A stretch of 64,000 bases of DNA from Micrasema longulum (GCA_022494885.1 JAGVSM010003552.1:62001-126000); one strand, 5' to 3'. Positions 11,800 through 24,694 are shown, numbered from the stretch's first letter. A program made the numbers and translations. Notes: generated from the sequence alone by a model not told the origin.

Positions 11800-13690
11800 T
11801 CTGCTTAGGCGAAAGTGCTCGTTGATCAGTAAATAATATAATAGTTAAACAGTGTGGGATAAAAATTGTTTGACATGGTTATGTTTTTATTTATTTTTTG
11901 CAATTTTTTTTTTAATTTCCGCGTTCTTGAGGAGTATAGCGATTTACGTCTTATTGGTGTGTATTTTGTATCTGTTTACTTCACAAGTGTTAAAACAGGA
12001 CTGACGTTTGCCGCCATTTGCAAAAGTTATAGCATCTTCCGATAGTGTGACGACTTTTGCGCCACCTAGATACCTTATATTCTTAAACCCAGTTTGAAAC
12101 AGAAATAAAATTGAGGATTTTTTAAAAACGGTACATTATAGTGTAATGTCCTATATAACCTGATCGTAAATGAATTAATCAAGGTAGAACAAGCAAGCTA
12201 AACATGTTCGTAATTAAACTACTTATAAATTTAGTTTTTTTTAAATTGAAGTTAGTAAAAGTTCTTTTATAAAGAAAACCTTGCGCGAAACAAACGACAA
12301 GCAGACAATCTTAAACTCGCCTAGAGGTGCTATTCTAGACCGCTCTCACGGCCTAAGAAAACGATTTTTCTCGTGTATTTTGTATGTAAATACGCGAGAT
12401 AATACGGCTGCGAGAGCGTTTGGAATACCAACCCTGATCGCACTTAACTCGACCACGAGACCACGATAAACTAAAAATCTTTTTTATCTGTGATTGAAAC
12501 ATCTGTGATTAAGCTAGTGGATGTCCACAACTGATCATTCTTCGGCATTCTGAACAATAGGACGTGGTATTAGCGTGTTATAGGAAAAACGCACAGAGGT
12601 TGGACGCTATCACAGAGGCCGTGAGAGATTATACGGATACCATATGCACTTAGGTAATAAACTTGGATAAAACAAATAACAACGTTTTCAACGCTACAAA
12701 AAAATATAATGAATTATCTGATTTATGTTATTTACTGTCAATTATTTATGTCATTCCATTGCTTTATGGTAATTTTTTCATATGCATAAATCCTAAATTT
12801 AAAAAAACTTGGTTTAATTAAATAAGCAAAAGTGTTGAATAAGTCAACGTATGTTAGCTATAAACCTACTTTAAAACATTACCTAATAACCTAATTAATT
12901 AGTTGTCGAACACGTTTTGGTTCACGTTTCCTTTAATCCATTAATTTTATTGAACTTACTTGTGATTTAAAAATCATTATTTAAACATTTTTCAATTTAA
13001 ATAAAATACCTTTCACTTTTATTCAAAATTCTTGGTATTGAGTTATGCTGGTGAAAATCTTTTAAAACTAATTAACTTATCATAAATCATATTTATTTCG
13101 TTATGTACCTACCTACTCAAAAAGTTTTTTAATGAAATCTCTTGTTTTTACAAAGCCTTCTGCGTACTTTAAAAATGTAATTTCACTGAAAAACAAATAT
13201 CGCATAATCTTAAATGGTTACGTGTTTATCAAAAGGCCAAGTACCCACTTTTTAATTGAGTTATTATTACATAAATGGCTCTACTTTTTTTAATGTTTTG
13301 ATTTAATGCAATAATGACAACATAAATGACATTAAATCACATCATATAATGCGATATTATGAATCCATAAGACTTTTTTTTCAAATTGTTCATTATTTTT
13401 AAAATGCCTATGAGTAATTTTACTACTCGTATAATAATTAAACCCCTTGGTTGTTTTTTCTCCGGAATCATTGATTGATATTCAACGCATTAATCCTTAA
13501 AGTTTTGTCGAATGCGAATATAACTGGCATCTTTCTATAATAAAAAGAAAAAACTAGATAACTTTTACAATAGTTGCTTGCGGTAATTACTTGTCATTTA
13601 TTGGATTGATTTTGTTAGGAAAGAAGATTCAGAGAAAAATTAAACTGCTTTTGAAAGAGTAAGTTTTATTTTTCAAAATCAAAAAGTTTG
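11800..13690. other. AT-rich stretch, no gene seen
   Basis: A slightly GC-richer patch near 12280-12470 has a 62-codon open frame without family resemblance. Nothing else was recognised. Confidence 0.4.
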
Positions 13691-13699
13691 TTCCAATAA

Positions 13700-14340
13700 A
13701 GGAAACAAAAATAATGGATGAAGCCTATGTAAAAACTAAAATATGTTATATGCAACTACTATGGGGAACAGGAAATCAAAATGACATAAACAGACTACAA
13801 AGACAGCAAAATAAAATATTAAAGTTAGTATATGACCTTCCCTATCTAACAGCAACTAAAGAACTTTTTGAACAAACTAAACAATTAAATGTAACTGAAC
13901 TCTTTAAACTAGAATCCTTAAAATTTATTCATAAATTAGCCACTGATGTAATTGTAGACGAAGAATTAAAACTTGAAAAAAACTGTAGTAAACATGAACA
14001 CAATACGAAAATATCAGAAAAATATCATATTCAATCTTTTAAAACGAGAAAAGGACAATCGAGACTTATAAACCATGGACTGAAATTATACAATAAACTA
14101 CAAGACTTTTACCATTTTGAAGTTGAAAATGCAGAAATTATGTCAATAATCTGTATTTAAAAAAAAACATTATTTTGGATAACATATATTTGCTATTTTC
14201 GTAATGTTATACCTCAACGGCTCTTTACAAAGGGATTATTTAAATAAATCAATATAATTTTAACTTTTTGAATTTGTAATATTACAAATAAGTATTACAA
14301 ATTTTTGTTAAAGGCAGATTTGCCGTTTATGTTAATAAAA
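13700..14340 (+). mobile_element. Non-LTR retrotransposon 3' end, LINE-B copy 1
   Basis: A 148-codon open frame (13714-14160) reads as the C-terminal tail of a LINE reverse transcriptase: 'YVKTKICYMQLLWGT', then 'INRLQRQQNKILKLVYDLP' and 'HNTKISEKYHIQSFKTRKGQ'. The catalytic domain is missing. An AT-rich 3' tail follows. A second copy, broken by stops and a deletion, lies at 28561-29090. The intact frame here suggests the younger of the two. Confidence 0.8.
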
Positions 14341-14729
14341 TTAAATAAAAATATGAAATTACTTAAAAAATTTGCAGTTTACTGTCGTCGAAAATCGGTG
14401 GCCATTTTATAAAAAGGTCGTGGAATCCTGCGCAAAGTTTTGTCGTAGTCTGCTTTCGAATCCGGGTGAGTTCTCACTTTTGACAAGCACTTAAGAACCC
14501 TTCGACAATAAATTAATATTTTCCTGTTTATCGACATTATCGGATCGGGAACAAAGTGGATTTCCAAGGAGTGGAAAAAAATCAATTACGCCCTGTCAAA
14601 AGCAAAAATGGAACGTAAAACGTCGATACAACCGGCCACATAAGCCACTACAAAAGATATCAATCGAACGGGAAAATAACAATACAGTCACGTGAAAAAC
14701 TAGATTGCTCTTGGTGCAGCGTGGACTAT

Positions 14730-14762
14730 GGAGGATGGAGAATGGAGAATGGAGTATGGGCT
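14730..14762 (+). repeat. Short GGAGAATGGA-type tandem repeat
   Basis: Three to four imperfect units of 'ggagaatg' follow each other. It is a minor simple repeat just upstream of the next LINE fragment. Confidence 0.6.
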
Positions 14763-14869
14763 ACCTATAGATGTAATCGGGAAAAGATGAAAAAGGACAA
14801 ACAAAATGTTTTTTAACCCTACAATGCCCAATGTAGACAATCTACCACATACCAATAATCGGTGTATAT

Positions 14870-15720
14870 GACGAGGAGTCTGTCTGTCCCCGGCGCTTTT
14901 TAATATATATTTATATATGAATGATTTTACCTTGGTCCTTAATTAAAACAAAGTCGGATGTCATGTAAACGGCGTCTGTGCTAACAATTTTAGTTATGCA
15001 GATGATATGGTATTATTGGCCCTATCTATTAACAGTACGCGATTGTTGCTCAATATTTGCGAAAAATAGGCAAACGACCGCAATATGATATACATTGCCA
15101 AAAAATCTGCTAAATTTATATCTAAACGCAAGAGGTTATTTTTTGAATTCGTGCACCCATCACCACTTGTATTCCTGGACAATAGTTTAACGGTAACTGC
15201 AAAAGTCAAGTATCTAGGGCACATACTGACTGATGATTGTAAAGATAATCGGGACATAGAGAGACAGAGAAGAACCAGCAATGTCAGGGCCTCTATGCTA
15301 GCAAGACGTTTCTTTCAGTGCAGTGACGAAGTGAAGAAAATCATCTTCACATCGTATTTGACGTCCATGTACACAGCGGAACTATGGAACAATGATACTG
15401 AAGCAGCATGGAATAAGTTAATAGTCACCTATAATAATGCATACCGGCAATTATTTGGACTATCTAGGTACCGCAGTGCCTCTGAAATGTTTACAGCTGG
15501 ACAGGTAAACATTCGCCAAAGAGCCTGGAGCCTATGGGAACGCCTGAAAAGCTCCAACATCGCGCTTTTCCAAGCCACTGCAGGGTGAATCCATGCACCC
15601 CTGTTCGAGGGATGGCAAGATATGCCGAGACCGCCATAAGAGATTCTAATATAAAATTTATAAGATAATTGTTTTTTGTGGTAGAATGGGCTTTGCGCTA
15701 TATAGCCATTTTACTGGAAT
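14870..15720 (+). mobile_element. Non-LTR retrotransposon (LINE-C) reverse transcriptase fragment with catalytic YADD motif
   Basis: Upstream of the long frame, one reading frame gives 'GVCLSPALFNIYLYMNDF' and then 'SYADDMVLLA' at 14992-15021, the catalytic box of LINE reverse transcriptase. The 167-codon frame at 15085-15588 continues with 'VKYLGHILTDD', 'IERQRRTSNVRASMLARRF', 'YNNAYRQLFGLSRYRSASEMF' and ends shortly after. This pattern is typical of an insect LINE whose proteins read FSYADDMVLLAPS and FKYLGHIVTDD. A stop near 15068 and frame shifts separate the pieces, so the gene is broken. A 3' tail runs to about 15720. A fragment of the same LINE is at 27300-27420 on the opposite strand. 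Confidence 0.85.
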
Positions 15721-15729
15721 AAAAACAAA

Positions 15730-16020
15730 GAAAACAAGTGATTTCAAACATGTTTATCACTCGGCAACTAGATTATTATATTGTTTACATACTAGTCATT
15801 ATAATTTATATTAAAAATCGCCACCAGGGTAAAAATTTTCGATAAAATGGTAAACGAAAAGGCAGTTGCACGTATTCTGTCAAAAGTGTAATTTAGCTAA
15901 AGTTAAATGATGATTTCTATGTTTTTTTTAAAGATTTGAGTTGCAATTGTTTCCTCAACATTCATTTTCATATAAAAATGTGTTCATAGAATCGTTATTT
16001 CTTATTTTTTTACATTCTTG
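15730..16020. other. AT-rich spacer, nothing recognised
   Basis: No coding or repeat signature was seen here. Confidence 0.4.
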
Positions 16021-16028
16021 TATTTTTT

Positions 16029-16182
16029 AACCTTTCAATGCCCGATGTAGCATATTGTCTTCATACCTAAAAGTGAAATTAAAACTGTGAAAAATAACTT
16101 TTTTTTCTATTATTTTTCCAACTATTAGCATAAAAAATATACGTTTTTAATCAAAATTAGAAATATTTAGCATTGAAAGGTT
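16029..16182. mobile_element. Small MITE-like element with 13-bp perfect terminal inverted repeats
   Basis: 'aacctttcaatgc' at 16029-16041 is perfectly inverted as 'gcattgaaaggtt' at 16170-16182, with an AT-rich 128-bp centre. A related end ('aaccctacaatgcccaatgt') appears near 14815 without its partner. Confidence 0.6.
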
Positions 16183-16189
16183 GCAACAC

Positions 16190-17900
16190 CCAACTTGCTA
16201 ATGGTTAAATACCAGGGGCGAACCGTCCATATAATCGATTATTCGCAGCTTACCATTATATTTCACTACCAATAATAATGTTTTATAGTAGTTTTAATTA
16301 TAGGAGAATAAATAAAATAATCTTTATTTATTATAAATTAACGTCATTGTTTATATCTTCCTCAAAAAATAAATATAACCTGCTAAATGCGCACCAGCGC
16401 ATTGCCCGGTTCTGATTATTGCAGCTTATTTTTCAATACAAAATGTTAACTGTATTTTAACATTCAAAAGCCCAGTGCGTACATTTTCCTTGGTAAGTTC
16501 ACTTGCAGATTACAGATATTATTTCAAGCTTCTCTATTTGGAGAGTGGCATTTCGAGCATTATTTCATAAAGACCATTTTCGTTTGATAGTATTCTGTTG
16601 ACATATGACGCCAGTTTTTTAGTCCGCGCGTTTTAGCTAGTGGCGGTGTCGTCAATTTCTTGCATTATTCATTCTCAGTTTAGAAAGAAACGAAGCTGAC
16701 GGCTCGGCGCGGCGCAGCTCGGCGGTCACGACGGTCTTGTGACATTTTTTTTGCAATATTATTGCGAATATTTCTAATGAATGTTATTGTTATGTTATGT
16801 TATGTAATGTAATATGTAAAGTTAAAATTATGTATTTTGGCATAAATAAATGTAATCTTGTTTTTTTTTTAATTTTTCAGAAAAAAAATATAAATCGTAA
16901 AAGAAAAAAAAAAAAATTGTGTACATAATGGGAGTGACGTCTTACAATAAAATGTTTACTTTCTTTTATATTAGTACCTAAATATTTGCAGTATAAAATG
17001 TAAATTACAAACAAATATACGGTGTTTTTAATCAGTGCCAAACAAAAAGGAATTATGAATATACTTATTTTTTTATCCTTATTTTTTAACATATTTTATT
17101 TTTTACAACTTTTGCATACATGTACTGTCTTAAAATAATGGAGAATATACCTACATATTACGCAAAGTTATTAATTGTTGTTTGTTTGTTGGGTTATTGG
17201 TTAAAATTATTTTGATTAAAAATAAGTAGGTATTGCGTCTTCTGTTGCCAGCAGGTGAAACTGGAGCTGGAGAGATGAAGTTGTTTTTACACAAAACCAT
17301 AGAAAAAGAATCCGTGTACCTGTATTTACTTTTTTTTTATACGCCTCCACTCATTTGCGAGATTACTCATATGTATGTATGTACATGCAGGTACAAATTA
17401 TGAAAAAAATTAAAGCTTACCTATAAAAAAAAGCCACCGTTCGCCACTGGTAAATACGTATTTCTGGAACACAAACATGTCACTTTATAACGGGCAGTCC
17501 AATTCACATATTCATGTTTACACAAAATATAATAAAATAAATACACTTCAATAAGAAAAAAAAACATTATTTGTAGATATGGATGTTAGGGAAACAGTGA
17601 TAACAGATTTATCTTTTATTTGATGAAATTTGTTAATTTCATTCCAAAATAATCAACATCGTAAAATGAAAAAACGTAAGCGTATTTTTATAAAATATAT
17701 TCAGTTTTGTACTACCCGGCGAATTTTCTAAATAAGAGTAAATAAAACTAACCAATTAAACACATTGCTTTATGTCCAATTTAATAAGTTAAATATCTAA
17801 AACAAAGTACTTTCGAACTGTTGATCTATCTGGCCAACATTCACGAATATATTATATTCTTGAATATCTAGACGCCAATTTTAATCGATACTCAACCGGG
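16190..17900. other. Gene-poor stretch with one GC-rich patch
   Basis: Positions about 16620-16740 are GC-rich (repeated 'cggcgcggcgcagctcgg'-type sequence). No exon or promoter assignment can be supported. The rest is AT-rich. Confidence 0.4.
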
Positions 17901-18049
17901 CAGCGTCAAAACATATTACCGCATGCCTTCCGTGCGCCTTGAACGTAGACCCTGACTATATATTCTAAGAAATTATCCCACTGTTTCATAGGTGGGTGAT
18001 CATGGGCCCTCGTATTCCTTGATCTCTGCTTAAACAGAAGCATTATGTA

Positions 18050-18235
18050 AATCAACAATATTTTGAGTTTGTCCAAATTTTTGTAGACAAAGACTGGATT
18101 CAACACTCTGGGGAGCTGTTTATATTAACATATTATAACAGAGATGAAGAACATTTTAGAGAAGGTAATATAGAAGTCTAGGCATCTACAGGGCTTATGA
18201 CCTGTCGTTGGCTGGTTTAAGTGGCGTACTATAAA
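18050..18235 (+). repeat. 385-bp repeat family D, copy 2 (partial)
   Basis: Starts with 'caacaatattttgagtttg' and runs through 'gactggattcaac', 'ggggagctgtt' and 'gacctgtcgttggctggtt'. It is a single-arm version of the segment that is hairpinned at 10681-10827. Confidence 0.7.
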
Positions 18236-18595
18236 GCGTGATGTCCAGATGTTCATTGAAATATTTGTTTATATAATTTATTTTGTTGTGTTTTTATTAT
18301 TAAATAATGTACATGCTTCTACTTTACATTTTGTTGTATCCTAACTCAACACAGGGCTCTTGACCTCAGAGTTTGAAATACGTTATTATATTTTTTTTTG
18401 TAAAATATATTATATGTGTTTGAATAAATAAAAATAAATAAAAAAATAAACACTTTTTGATTGCTGATTATTTATTAATTACTTTTATGCGCTCCTTTAT
18501 CAAGATATAATATTAAAAATAATTAAATAGCTTATTACTATAACTATAACTAATAACTATGAAAAATAAATAATAACTATTATCAAAATGGTAAA

Positions 18596-19390
18596 GTTTA
18601 CTGCTATGGAAAATTGGATATGAATAATGTTTTCTTACGCGAGATAAAAATTAGAGCATCAAATTGTACGGCGAAGTTTCTTGAAAATGTACGGAAAAAT
18701 TAATAAAAAATATTTTAATAACATACACATTCAGTGAAAACAAAATGCCGCCTATACAACGCCCGCATAACACCTATTCTCCTATGCGGATGCGAATCGT
18801 GGCACCTCACTAGGGCCCAAAACAGCAAAATTCCGAGTTTTGAAAACAGGTGTCCCCGAAGAATCTTGGGTGTGCGATGGTTGGCCTTTGTGAGGAATAA
18901 AGTAATAAGAGAACGGACGCAGCAAACTTTGGTGACAACTGTCATCAAGCAGCGGCAATACGGTTGGCTTGGCGAGGTATTATGCGGATGCCTCCTGAGA
19001 GCCTTAACCACGCTTGCCTACTTTAAGAGGCATCAGGTTCTCGACGTCATGGACGTCCACTGCTGACTCTTTGTCGGCAGTACTTTAGGACGAGAACCCG
19101 ATTTGAGATGACGCAAAAGATTCGGCAACCGATAGAGATGCATGAAGTCTTTTTGTGAATACGATATGCTCCAACTATGGAGCGGACATAGAATGATGAT
19201 ATCAATAAAAATGAACTACTTTGAACTTCGTCACTAGTTCTTACGAACAGTGTAACAATTTATGATGTGCTGTGACGAATTTCCAGTTTACGGGAAGCCA
19301 ATTCGCCAATCAGCAGAACTAACCGAAGACAACTTGCGACGTCACGCGCGGACTAATTTCAAAATTACAAAACTATAAAAAATCATAGCG
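18596..19390 (-). mobile_element. MITE family F copy split by an RTE-like LINE
   Basis: The outer end (18596-18709) and inner part (19204-19390) together rebuild the family F order seen in reverse at 58205-58594: terminal 'ctatggaaaattggatat', 'agcatcaaattgtacggc', then 'tttgaacttcgtcac' and 'ttacgggaagccaattc'. Between them lies LINE sequence. 'aataaaaa' occurs on both sides of the insertion (18702-18709 and 19204-19211), compatible with a target-site duplication. Confidence 0.75.
18711..19203 (+). mobile_element. RTE-like LINE 3' end (reverse transcriptase C-terminus), copy 1
   Basis: The 110-codon frame at 18734-19066 reads 'KCRLYNARITPILLCGCESW', 'FENRCPRRILGVRW' and 'VIRERTQQ', the classic C-terminal region of RTE/BovB-like reverse transcriptases (LYNS.V.P.LLYG.E.W and F...CLR.IL..RW). 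It is 5'-truncated. Near the 3' end 'gctcca' and 'tggagc' (19168-19183) form a small stem-loop, followed by an 'atgatgat' tail. The second copy (33085-33840) keeps the same stem-loop position. Confidence 0.8.
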
Positions 19391-19399
19391 CTGATAATA

Positions 19400-20090
19400 C
19401 GATACAAAAAAACAAATATAATTATTTTTCTTAGTTTGATGGACTATTAAGAAAATATTTTTAAAAAAACCGCTAAGCTTCCTCATTATTTTTAACAAAA
19501 ATAGTAACAAACAACTTATCATTAATATTGCGGGGTGGTAACGTTTTAAACTGTAGACCAGGGTGAATTTAGTAAGCGGGGGTAACAATGATTGTACATT
19601 GTACACACAACCATCTGGCACTAATTCAACCATTAACTAATTTAATCTGCAGCCCCATACATAGATCGTCTGGTGAATATTTTGTAATTTTCTTTACAAA
19701 TGTGTTTACACGCGGGGCCGGCGAATGTGCACCTATATTTGTATTAGTTATTACCTCAATATGCCGATAATGGGAACCAATTGAGCTTGCGCGTTGTATA
19801 CATAAACAGATAATTTATAAAGCACCTCCCGTGTTCAAACAAGCAGTTTTCAACAAACTAACAGCTTGCCCACCGTATCTGAGAGCATACTTAAGTCTCC
19901 TTGGCGGCGCCCACATTCACGGAAAAATTGCTCGTTGCCGAACGAGAAAAGCTGCCCGAGAAAGCTCTCTCTAATCTGGCAGCCTTGGCATCTTTATTCT
20001 GAAAAGAGGTAATCCAAAAATGCATAATTTACTTTTCATTGGATTGTGGGAAAGGGGGAAGTAAATTATTCACAGCCTGGGATCAATTTT
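19400..20090. other. No gene recognised
   Basis: Positions 19780-19980 are GC-richer and have open stretches in more than one frame, but none shows a family resemblance or clear splice context. Confidence 0.4.
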
Positions 20091-20094
20091 TTTA

Positions 20095-20285
20095 TTTTTT
20101 ATAATAAAAATGAAATATTTGCGTTTTTATGATATACCCCAATATTTCATTTTGAGGACTATTTTCAGGGAATTTTAAATAACATACTATTAGAAAATGG
20201 GAATTAAGTTGGGGAAGAGTGGGATTCGAGCCACGGATCTTTGAGCCGTAAGTCCGAGACACTAGCCACGGGACTACAACCCGAT
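20095..20285 (-). repeat. tRNA-derived SINE, family C
   Basis: The reverse complement has the tRNA-like head 'gtagtcccgtggctagtgtc' with a B-box-like 'tggctcgaatcccac', then the family body ('atagtatgttatttaaaatt') and tail ('gaaatattggggtatatc'). A close relative lies at 21463-21652. Confidence 0.75.
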
Positions 20286-20289
20286 TTTT

Positions 20290-21110
20290 GATTTGGACAT
20301 GATCAATTCGCCGAACTGACGACAAAACTTGAAGCCACCAGATCTGTACATCTGACAGGACCTACAAAAGGGCCATGGATAGTAGCGTGAAGCTCCATTA
20401 GATATTTGTAGAGAGGGGAAAAAGGACGAGATCACAGGATGTGTTAAGAAAATTGATTTGGATATCCGCAGCAGCACGAAGGGGAATAAACAATATAAAT
20501 TTAACATACTGACAGTAACTTTTTGTATCAAAAATGTTAAATAATATTTTTGCATACATAAACTTACCGATTTTTCATTATCTACCCGTTCCGAGTCGTA
20601 CCCATATCTACGTCAGGACACCAATGACACTAACATGAAAATCTTACTAAACTTCATTATAGTAGTTGTACAAAAAATAAAAGCAATGTGTTGATAGGAC
20701 ACATGCTATTTTAAGGGAACACAAACATGCACTCATATTTTTTTAAAACTCAACCTTGTGGGAGCAATAATTAAAAAAAGGAAGGAAGGAACACGAATAC
20801 GAATTAACGGGTAAAATATGACCATTACAATGGAACATCGTGCAATGTATAATCAGTGCACGTTGGTGTTAGCTTCCAATAGTATGTGTCATATCAGTAC
20901 GATGGTTTTATATTTTTGTGCAACTATTGTGGTGAAAATGCGTAGTGGAATCTGGATGTAAGTGTAATTAGTGTCCTAAGAAAGATACGGGTACATCTTG
21001 AAACGGGTAGGCAGAAAAGTGAAATGATATATTTAAAAATTTGACCACATAGTTATTACTTTGAATTATAATTAATCTTCATATCGTAAGCCTTACAAAA
21101 CTTATTATTA
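20290..21110. other. No gene recognised
   Basis: AT-rich with short unassigned open frames. Confidence 0.4.
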
Positions 21111-21114
21111 TTTA

Positions 21115-21255
21115 GCAATTATTTTCATACCATTTCCTCAAAGTCAATTACTTGTGCTGGGAAAATAAAAATTATGGTTGAGTTAGATTTGAACCTCGAA
21201 CCTTAGATCCACGAGTCGACAGTACTGTGTACTACGCGACTACAACTCGATTCTT
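21115..21255 (-). repeat. tRNA-derived SINE, family C, diverged
   Basis: The reverse complement shows 'gagttgtagtcgcgtagta', a B-box-like 'gaggttcaaatctaac' and the body matching 5690-5808. Confidence 0.6.
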
Positions 21256-21462
21256 ATTAATATTTCAATTTACTCATTGTATTTGCACCCATCAGGATAA
21301 TATTAAAAGACGTGTAGTTTTATTTCTGAATAATCCGCAAATTGAGTAGGTCAACTCATTTTTTTTTTAATTTTAAGAAATATTGCTAACAATGTGTTAG
21401 GTAGGGAAGGCCCAAGCAAAGCAGATGGGTTAAGGGAAATATTAAATGAAACGCACAAAACT

Positions 21463-21652
21463 TTTTTTTTTTTGTAAAAGAAATATTTGCGTTCTTATGA
21501 TTTACCAAAATATTTAATTTTGAGGGCCATTTTCAATGAGTTGTAAATAACTCACTATTAGAAAATGGGATCAAGTTGGGGTAGAGTGGGATTCGAACCA
21601 CGGACCTTTGATCCATGAGTCCAAGACACTAGCCACGGGACCACAACCCCAA
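21463..21652 (-). repeat. tRNA-derived SINE, family C, best-preserved copy
   Basis: The reverse complement opens with 'ggggttgtggtcccgtggc' and carries a good B-box 'ggttcgaatcccact'. The body ends in 'aaatattttggtaaatcata' and an AT tail. Head and body agree closely with 20095-20285. Confidence 0.8.
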
Positions 21653-21669
21653 TACTTACATTCTTATTG

Positions 21670-21965
21670 AACACTATTATTAAATCCTAACACAGAGGAG
21701 AAATTTTGCCCTTTTACGATTTTAAATCAAAAAGAGCCTATGAAATACTGTCGGGTAAAAAAAATATTTTTTAGCACTTATTAGAAGCTTAAACCATATT
21801 TTTAATTTCCAGAAAAACGGTCCATTGCATTGACCACGCCTCTAATACGTCATTTTGAACGCTGTGTGTGACCGTTTAAATTTAAATAGAACATCGTCAC
21901 AATTATCAACGCCAAACTGGTCGCGTTTTTGTGGGGACATATATTTTAATAAACTATTTTTTAAG
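21670..21965 (+). repeat. Unclassified dispersed repeat family E, copy 2
   Basis: Contains 'tatgaaatactgtcggg', 'cattgaccacgcctctaata', 'gtgaccgtttaaatttaaat' and 'aacatcgtcacaatt', in the order shared with 54275-54570. Confidence 0.7.
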
Positions 21966-21977
21966 GTTATGTATGAG

Positions 21978-22233
21978 GTCGGCCTCGTGGTGTAGTGGTC
22001 AACGCGTTTGCCTACCATACAAGAGGTCTTGGGTTTGATTACGAAATAGTTGAAATGAAATATTTATTTGAAAAGGTGTTTTTACACTAGAATATTTCAT
22101 AGCCCCTGGACTGGCAACTGAGCCGTAAGACTGATCATCTTACCTTCATGTAACAACAATAATTAAGATGCGCTGCGCTTGGTGCACCAATGCAGTGCCC
22201 TATGGACTATTAGGTGCGTAAATGATGATGATG
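21978..22233 (+). repeat. tRNA-derived SINE family A, nearly full length
   Basis: The head 'gtcggcctcgtggtgtagtg' carries an A-box-like start, followed by a B-box-like 'gggtttgattac'. The body has 'tgaaatatttatttgaaaag' and 'cccctggactggcaactgag'. The tail 'tgcagtgccctatggacta' ends in 'aatgatgatgatg'. The ATG-repeat tail and short stem-loop before it are shared by all family A copies. Confidence 0.85.
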
Positions 22234-22239
22234 TAACAA

Positions 22240-23380
22240 TCCGTATTGATTTTAAAAATATAATTTATTTTGCTAAATGCTAATTTATGACTGTTCAGCA
22301 GCAGGGAAAAATCTTAAATGAGCTTGCCAGAATATGTGGGTCTGCAGAAGACTGGAGATATGTTGCTGTTCCCAAGAAAATACATACACCCCTTAAACGA
22401 GGTATATTAAAATCTAGACCTATTTGAGAGAACTCTTGTAATAATTTTCATTGAAAATACACTAAATAACCCATACACAATTATTTAGGTACCACTCCGA
22501 AAATAAACAATATATTAAAACCCTTTTTACATTTTGATTATTAAACACTTAAGTATTAAGCCAGAATCGAAGTCTTATCGCGATCAAATCTGCTCATAAT
22601 GAGTCCAGTCAAAATATTGTTCAACAAAGCAATGTTATAATAATTAAAACAGCAATTTTACTACCAATTCATCTTCACAACCAAACACACAGCACCATAA
22701 AACATGGAGACCATAAACTTGCACAAAAGACTACCATGACTCAAATCTGATTTGTTAAGTACTCGACTGCCCTTATAACTTCAGTGAAAAAAGGGATTTT
22801 CGTGCATGTAGGTTATTAATCCAAAGTATCCCTTGCGTACTGGGCCAATAGCGCGATATTTGAAGATTGCAGTTAGAGTATCAGGGTTGTTCTGAGGGTG
22901 CATCGAGTATTGGCGGGTAAGTGTTTTCAATATTTAAACAAGCATTATTTATTTATAACATTAAGCTCTGGCATTGTTTGATATTTTAGCGATACATATC
23001 GCAGCCATTACAAAGGAGGGCTTAGGTCCATGTTTCGTTCACGCTATTCACGAAAGTTTATCGCGAGCGAAAGATCGCCGAATAATCTCTTCACGTTACT
23101 AATTCCTATTTGAATGGGCATTGTAGAACATTGTTGGTCCGCGGCGGTTACCAAATTTGATAATTGATCCCACCATCGTGTTTTGAGATTGCAATCTCAA
23201 CTCAACCATGCCTTAAATTGACATAAAAAATATCTAAATTCTATCACATTGTATTTACAATAGATTATCAACTAACTTTAGAAATATCTACGTACCTTCT
23301 ACTAAACAAGCACATAAAAAAACATGTCTATAAAATCATATCAACAAGAAATAGAAAATATAATATAAAACTAAATTTTA
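22240..23380. other. No gene recognised
   Basis: Scattered short open frames only; no family resemblance and no additional repeat copies were found. Confidence 0.4.
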
Positions 23381-23384
23381 CTTC

Positions 23385-23615
23385 GTCGGCCTATGGTGTA
23401 GTGGTCAACGCATTAGCGTACCATGTAAGAGGTCTCGGGTTCGATTTCTGGCATGATTGACATGAAATTTTTATTTTTTTTAAAAGGGTGTTTTTGCAAT
23501 TGAATATTTTCATAGTCTCCGGACTGGCACCTAAAACTTAAGACTTATCATCTTACCTTCACGTAACAAAAAAATAATCAAAATACACCGCAAAATACAC
23601 TGCGAAAGCGCTCGT
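23385..23615 (+). repeat. tRNA-derived SINE family A, 3'-degraded
   Basis: Head 'gtcggcctatggtgtagtgg', B-box-like 'cgggttcgatttctgg', then body 'agtctccggactggcacct'. The usual ATG tail is replaced by AT-rich sequence leading into the LINE fragment that follows. Confidence 0.8.
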
Positions 23616-23639
23616 TGGTCAAAATAATAAAAGAGTAAA

Positions 23640-24694
23640 ACTAAACCAACTTCCGCCGGGCAACCTAATGAAATTCACGAACTTCAACTACATAATTGTT
23701 CAGTGATGGTAAATTGCAACTGCAAAAAACTGAGTAGTGTTCAAAGTATAAAATATCTTGAAATAATTATAGACCAGAATTTGAGATGGAATGAACAAAT
23801 TGAAACTATAACTGCAAAAATTAAGCGCTTAATACATTTTTTCATCCCACTTAGAAATATACTTAAAGTCCCGGACTTGAAACACCTATACCATGCACTG
23901 GCAAATTCTGTGTTGACTTACGGTCTAATTGGTTGGGGAGCTTGCACAAAAACCGCTCTTGAACCTGTAGCAATTGCACAGAAATCTTTAATCCGAGTCA
24001 TTTAAAAAAAAAACATTTCGTTATCCAAGTGACTTGCTCTTCAAAGAATTCAGAGTACTGAATATTATTCAACAGTATATATTGAGAACGGTAGTGGTTA
24101 CACACATAAATAGAAACATTTACCCAAGCATCATCCACAACCATAATACAAGATACTCTAATGGGGATCTGATACTAAGTGAAGGGGTCAACACTGTTCT
24201 GGCATCGAGACAACACTATAACGTAGGCAAAAAGGTCCATAACCTTTTGCCAGAATCGTGGAAAGACGGGAGTGTTGTCAAGTTACGGAAGGTGTTGACC
24301 TCGCTCTTTCATGACATTGGTCGTAGAGGGTCAGAAAAGTTGATGCATGCCACGGATTGGAGAACCTTACTGGATGTCAAAAATAAAATATAAAAAAATA
24401 AGGAATAATTTAAAAATATATATTTATACATACATAAATTGTCTATGTTTTTATAAATGTATGTACGTGTATGCGCATGGGCGTATGTACGTGTGTGTGA
24501 ATGTACATGGGTATATATGTGTATGTCTGTATGTATATGAATCAAAATATGTATCCGAATAAGTTTAATTTTGTTTGTCTGTGTTCTATATTAATTTGTT
24601 AAGTATTATAATATATTAAAATGTAATTGCCTAGCTTGGAACGGGGTATGTACCCTTGTTAGCTGGGCAAAGTGAATATGGAATTGTATTTTGA

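Noticed and set aside
21580..21652. tRNA gene on the minus strand
   Set aside because: It continues into a repeated body found at 20095-20285 and 50070-50225; it is a SINE.
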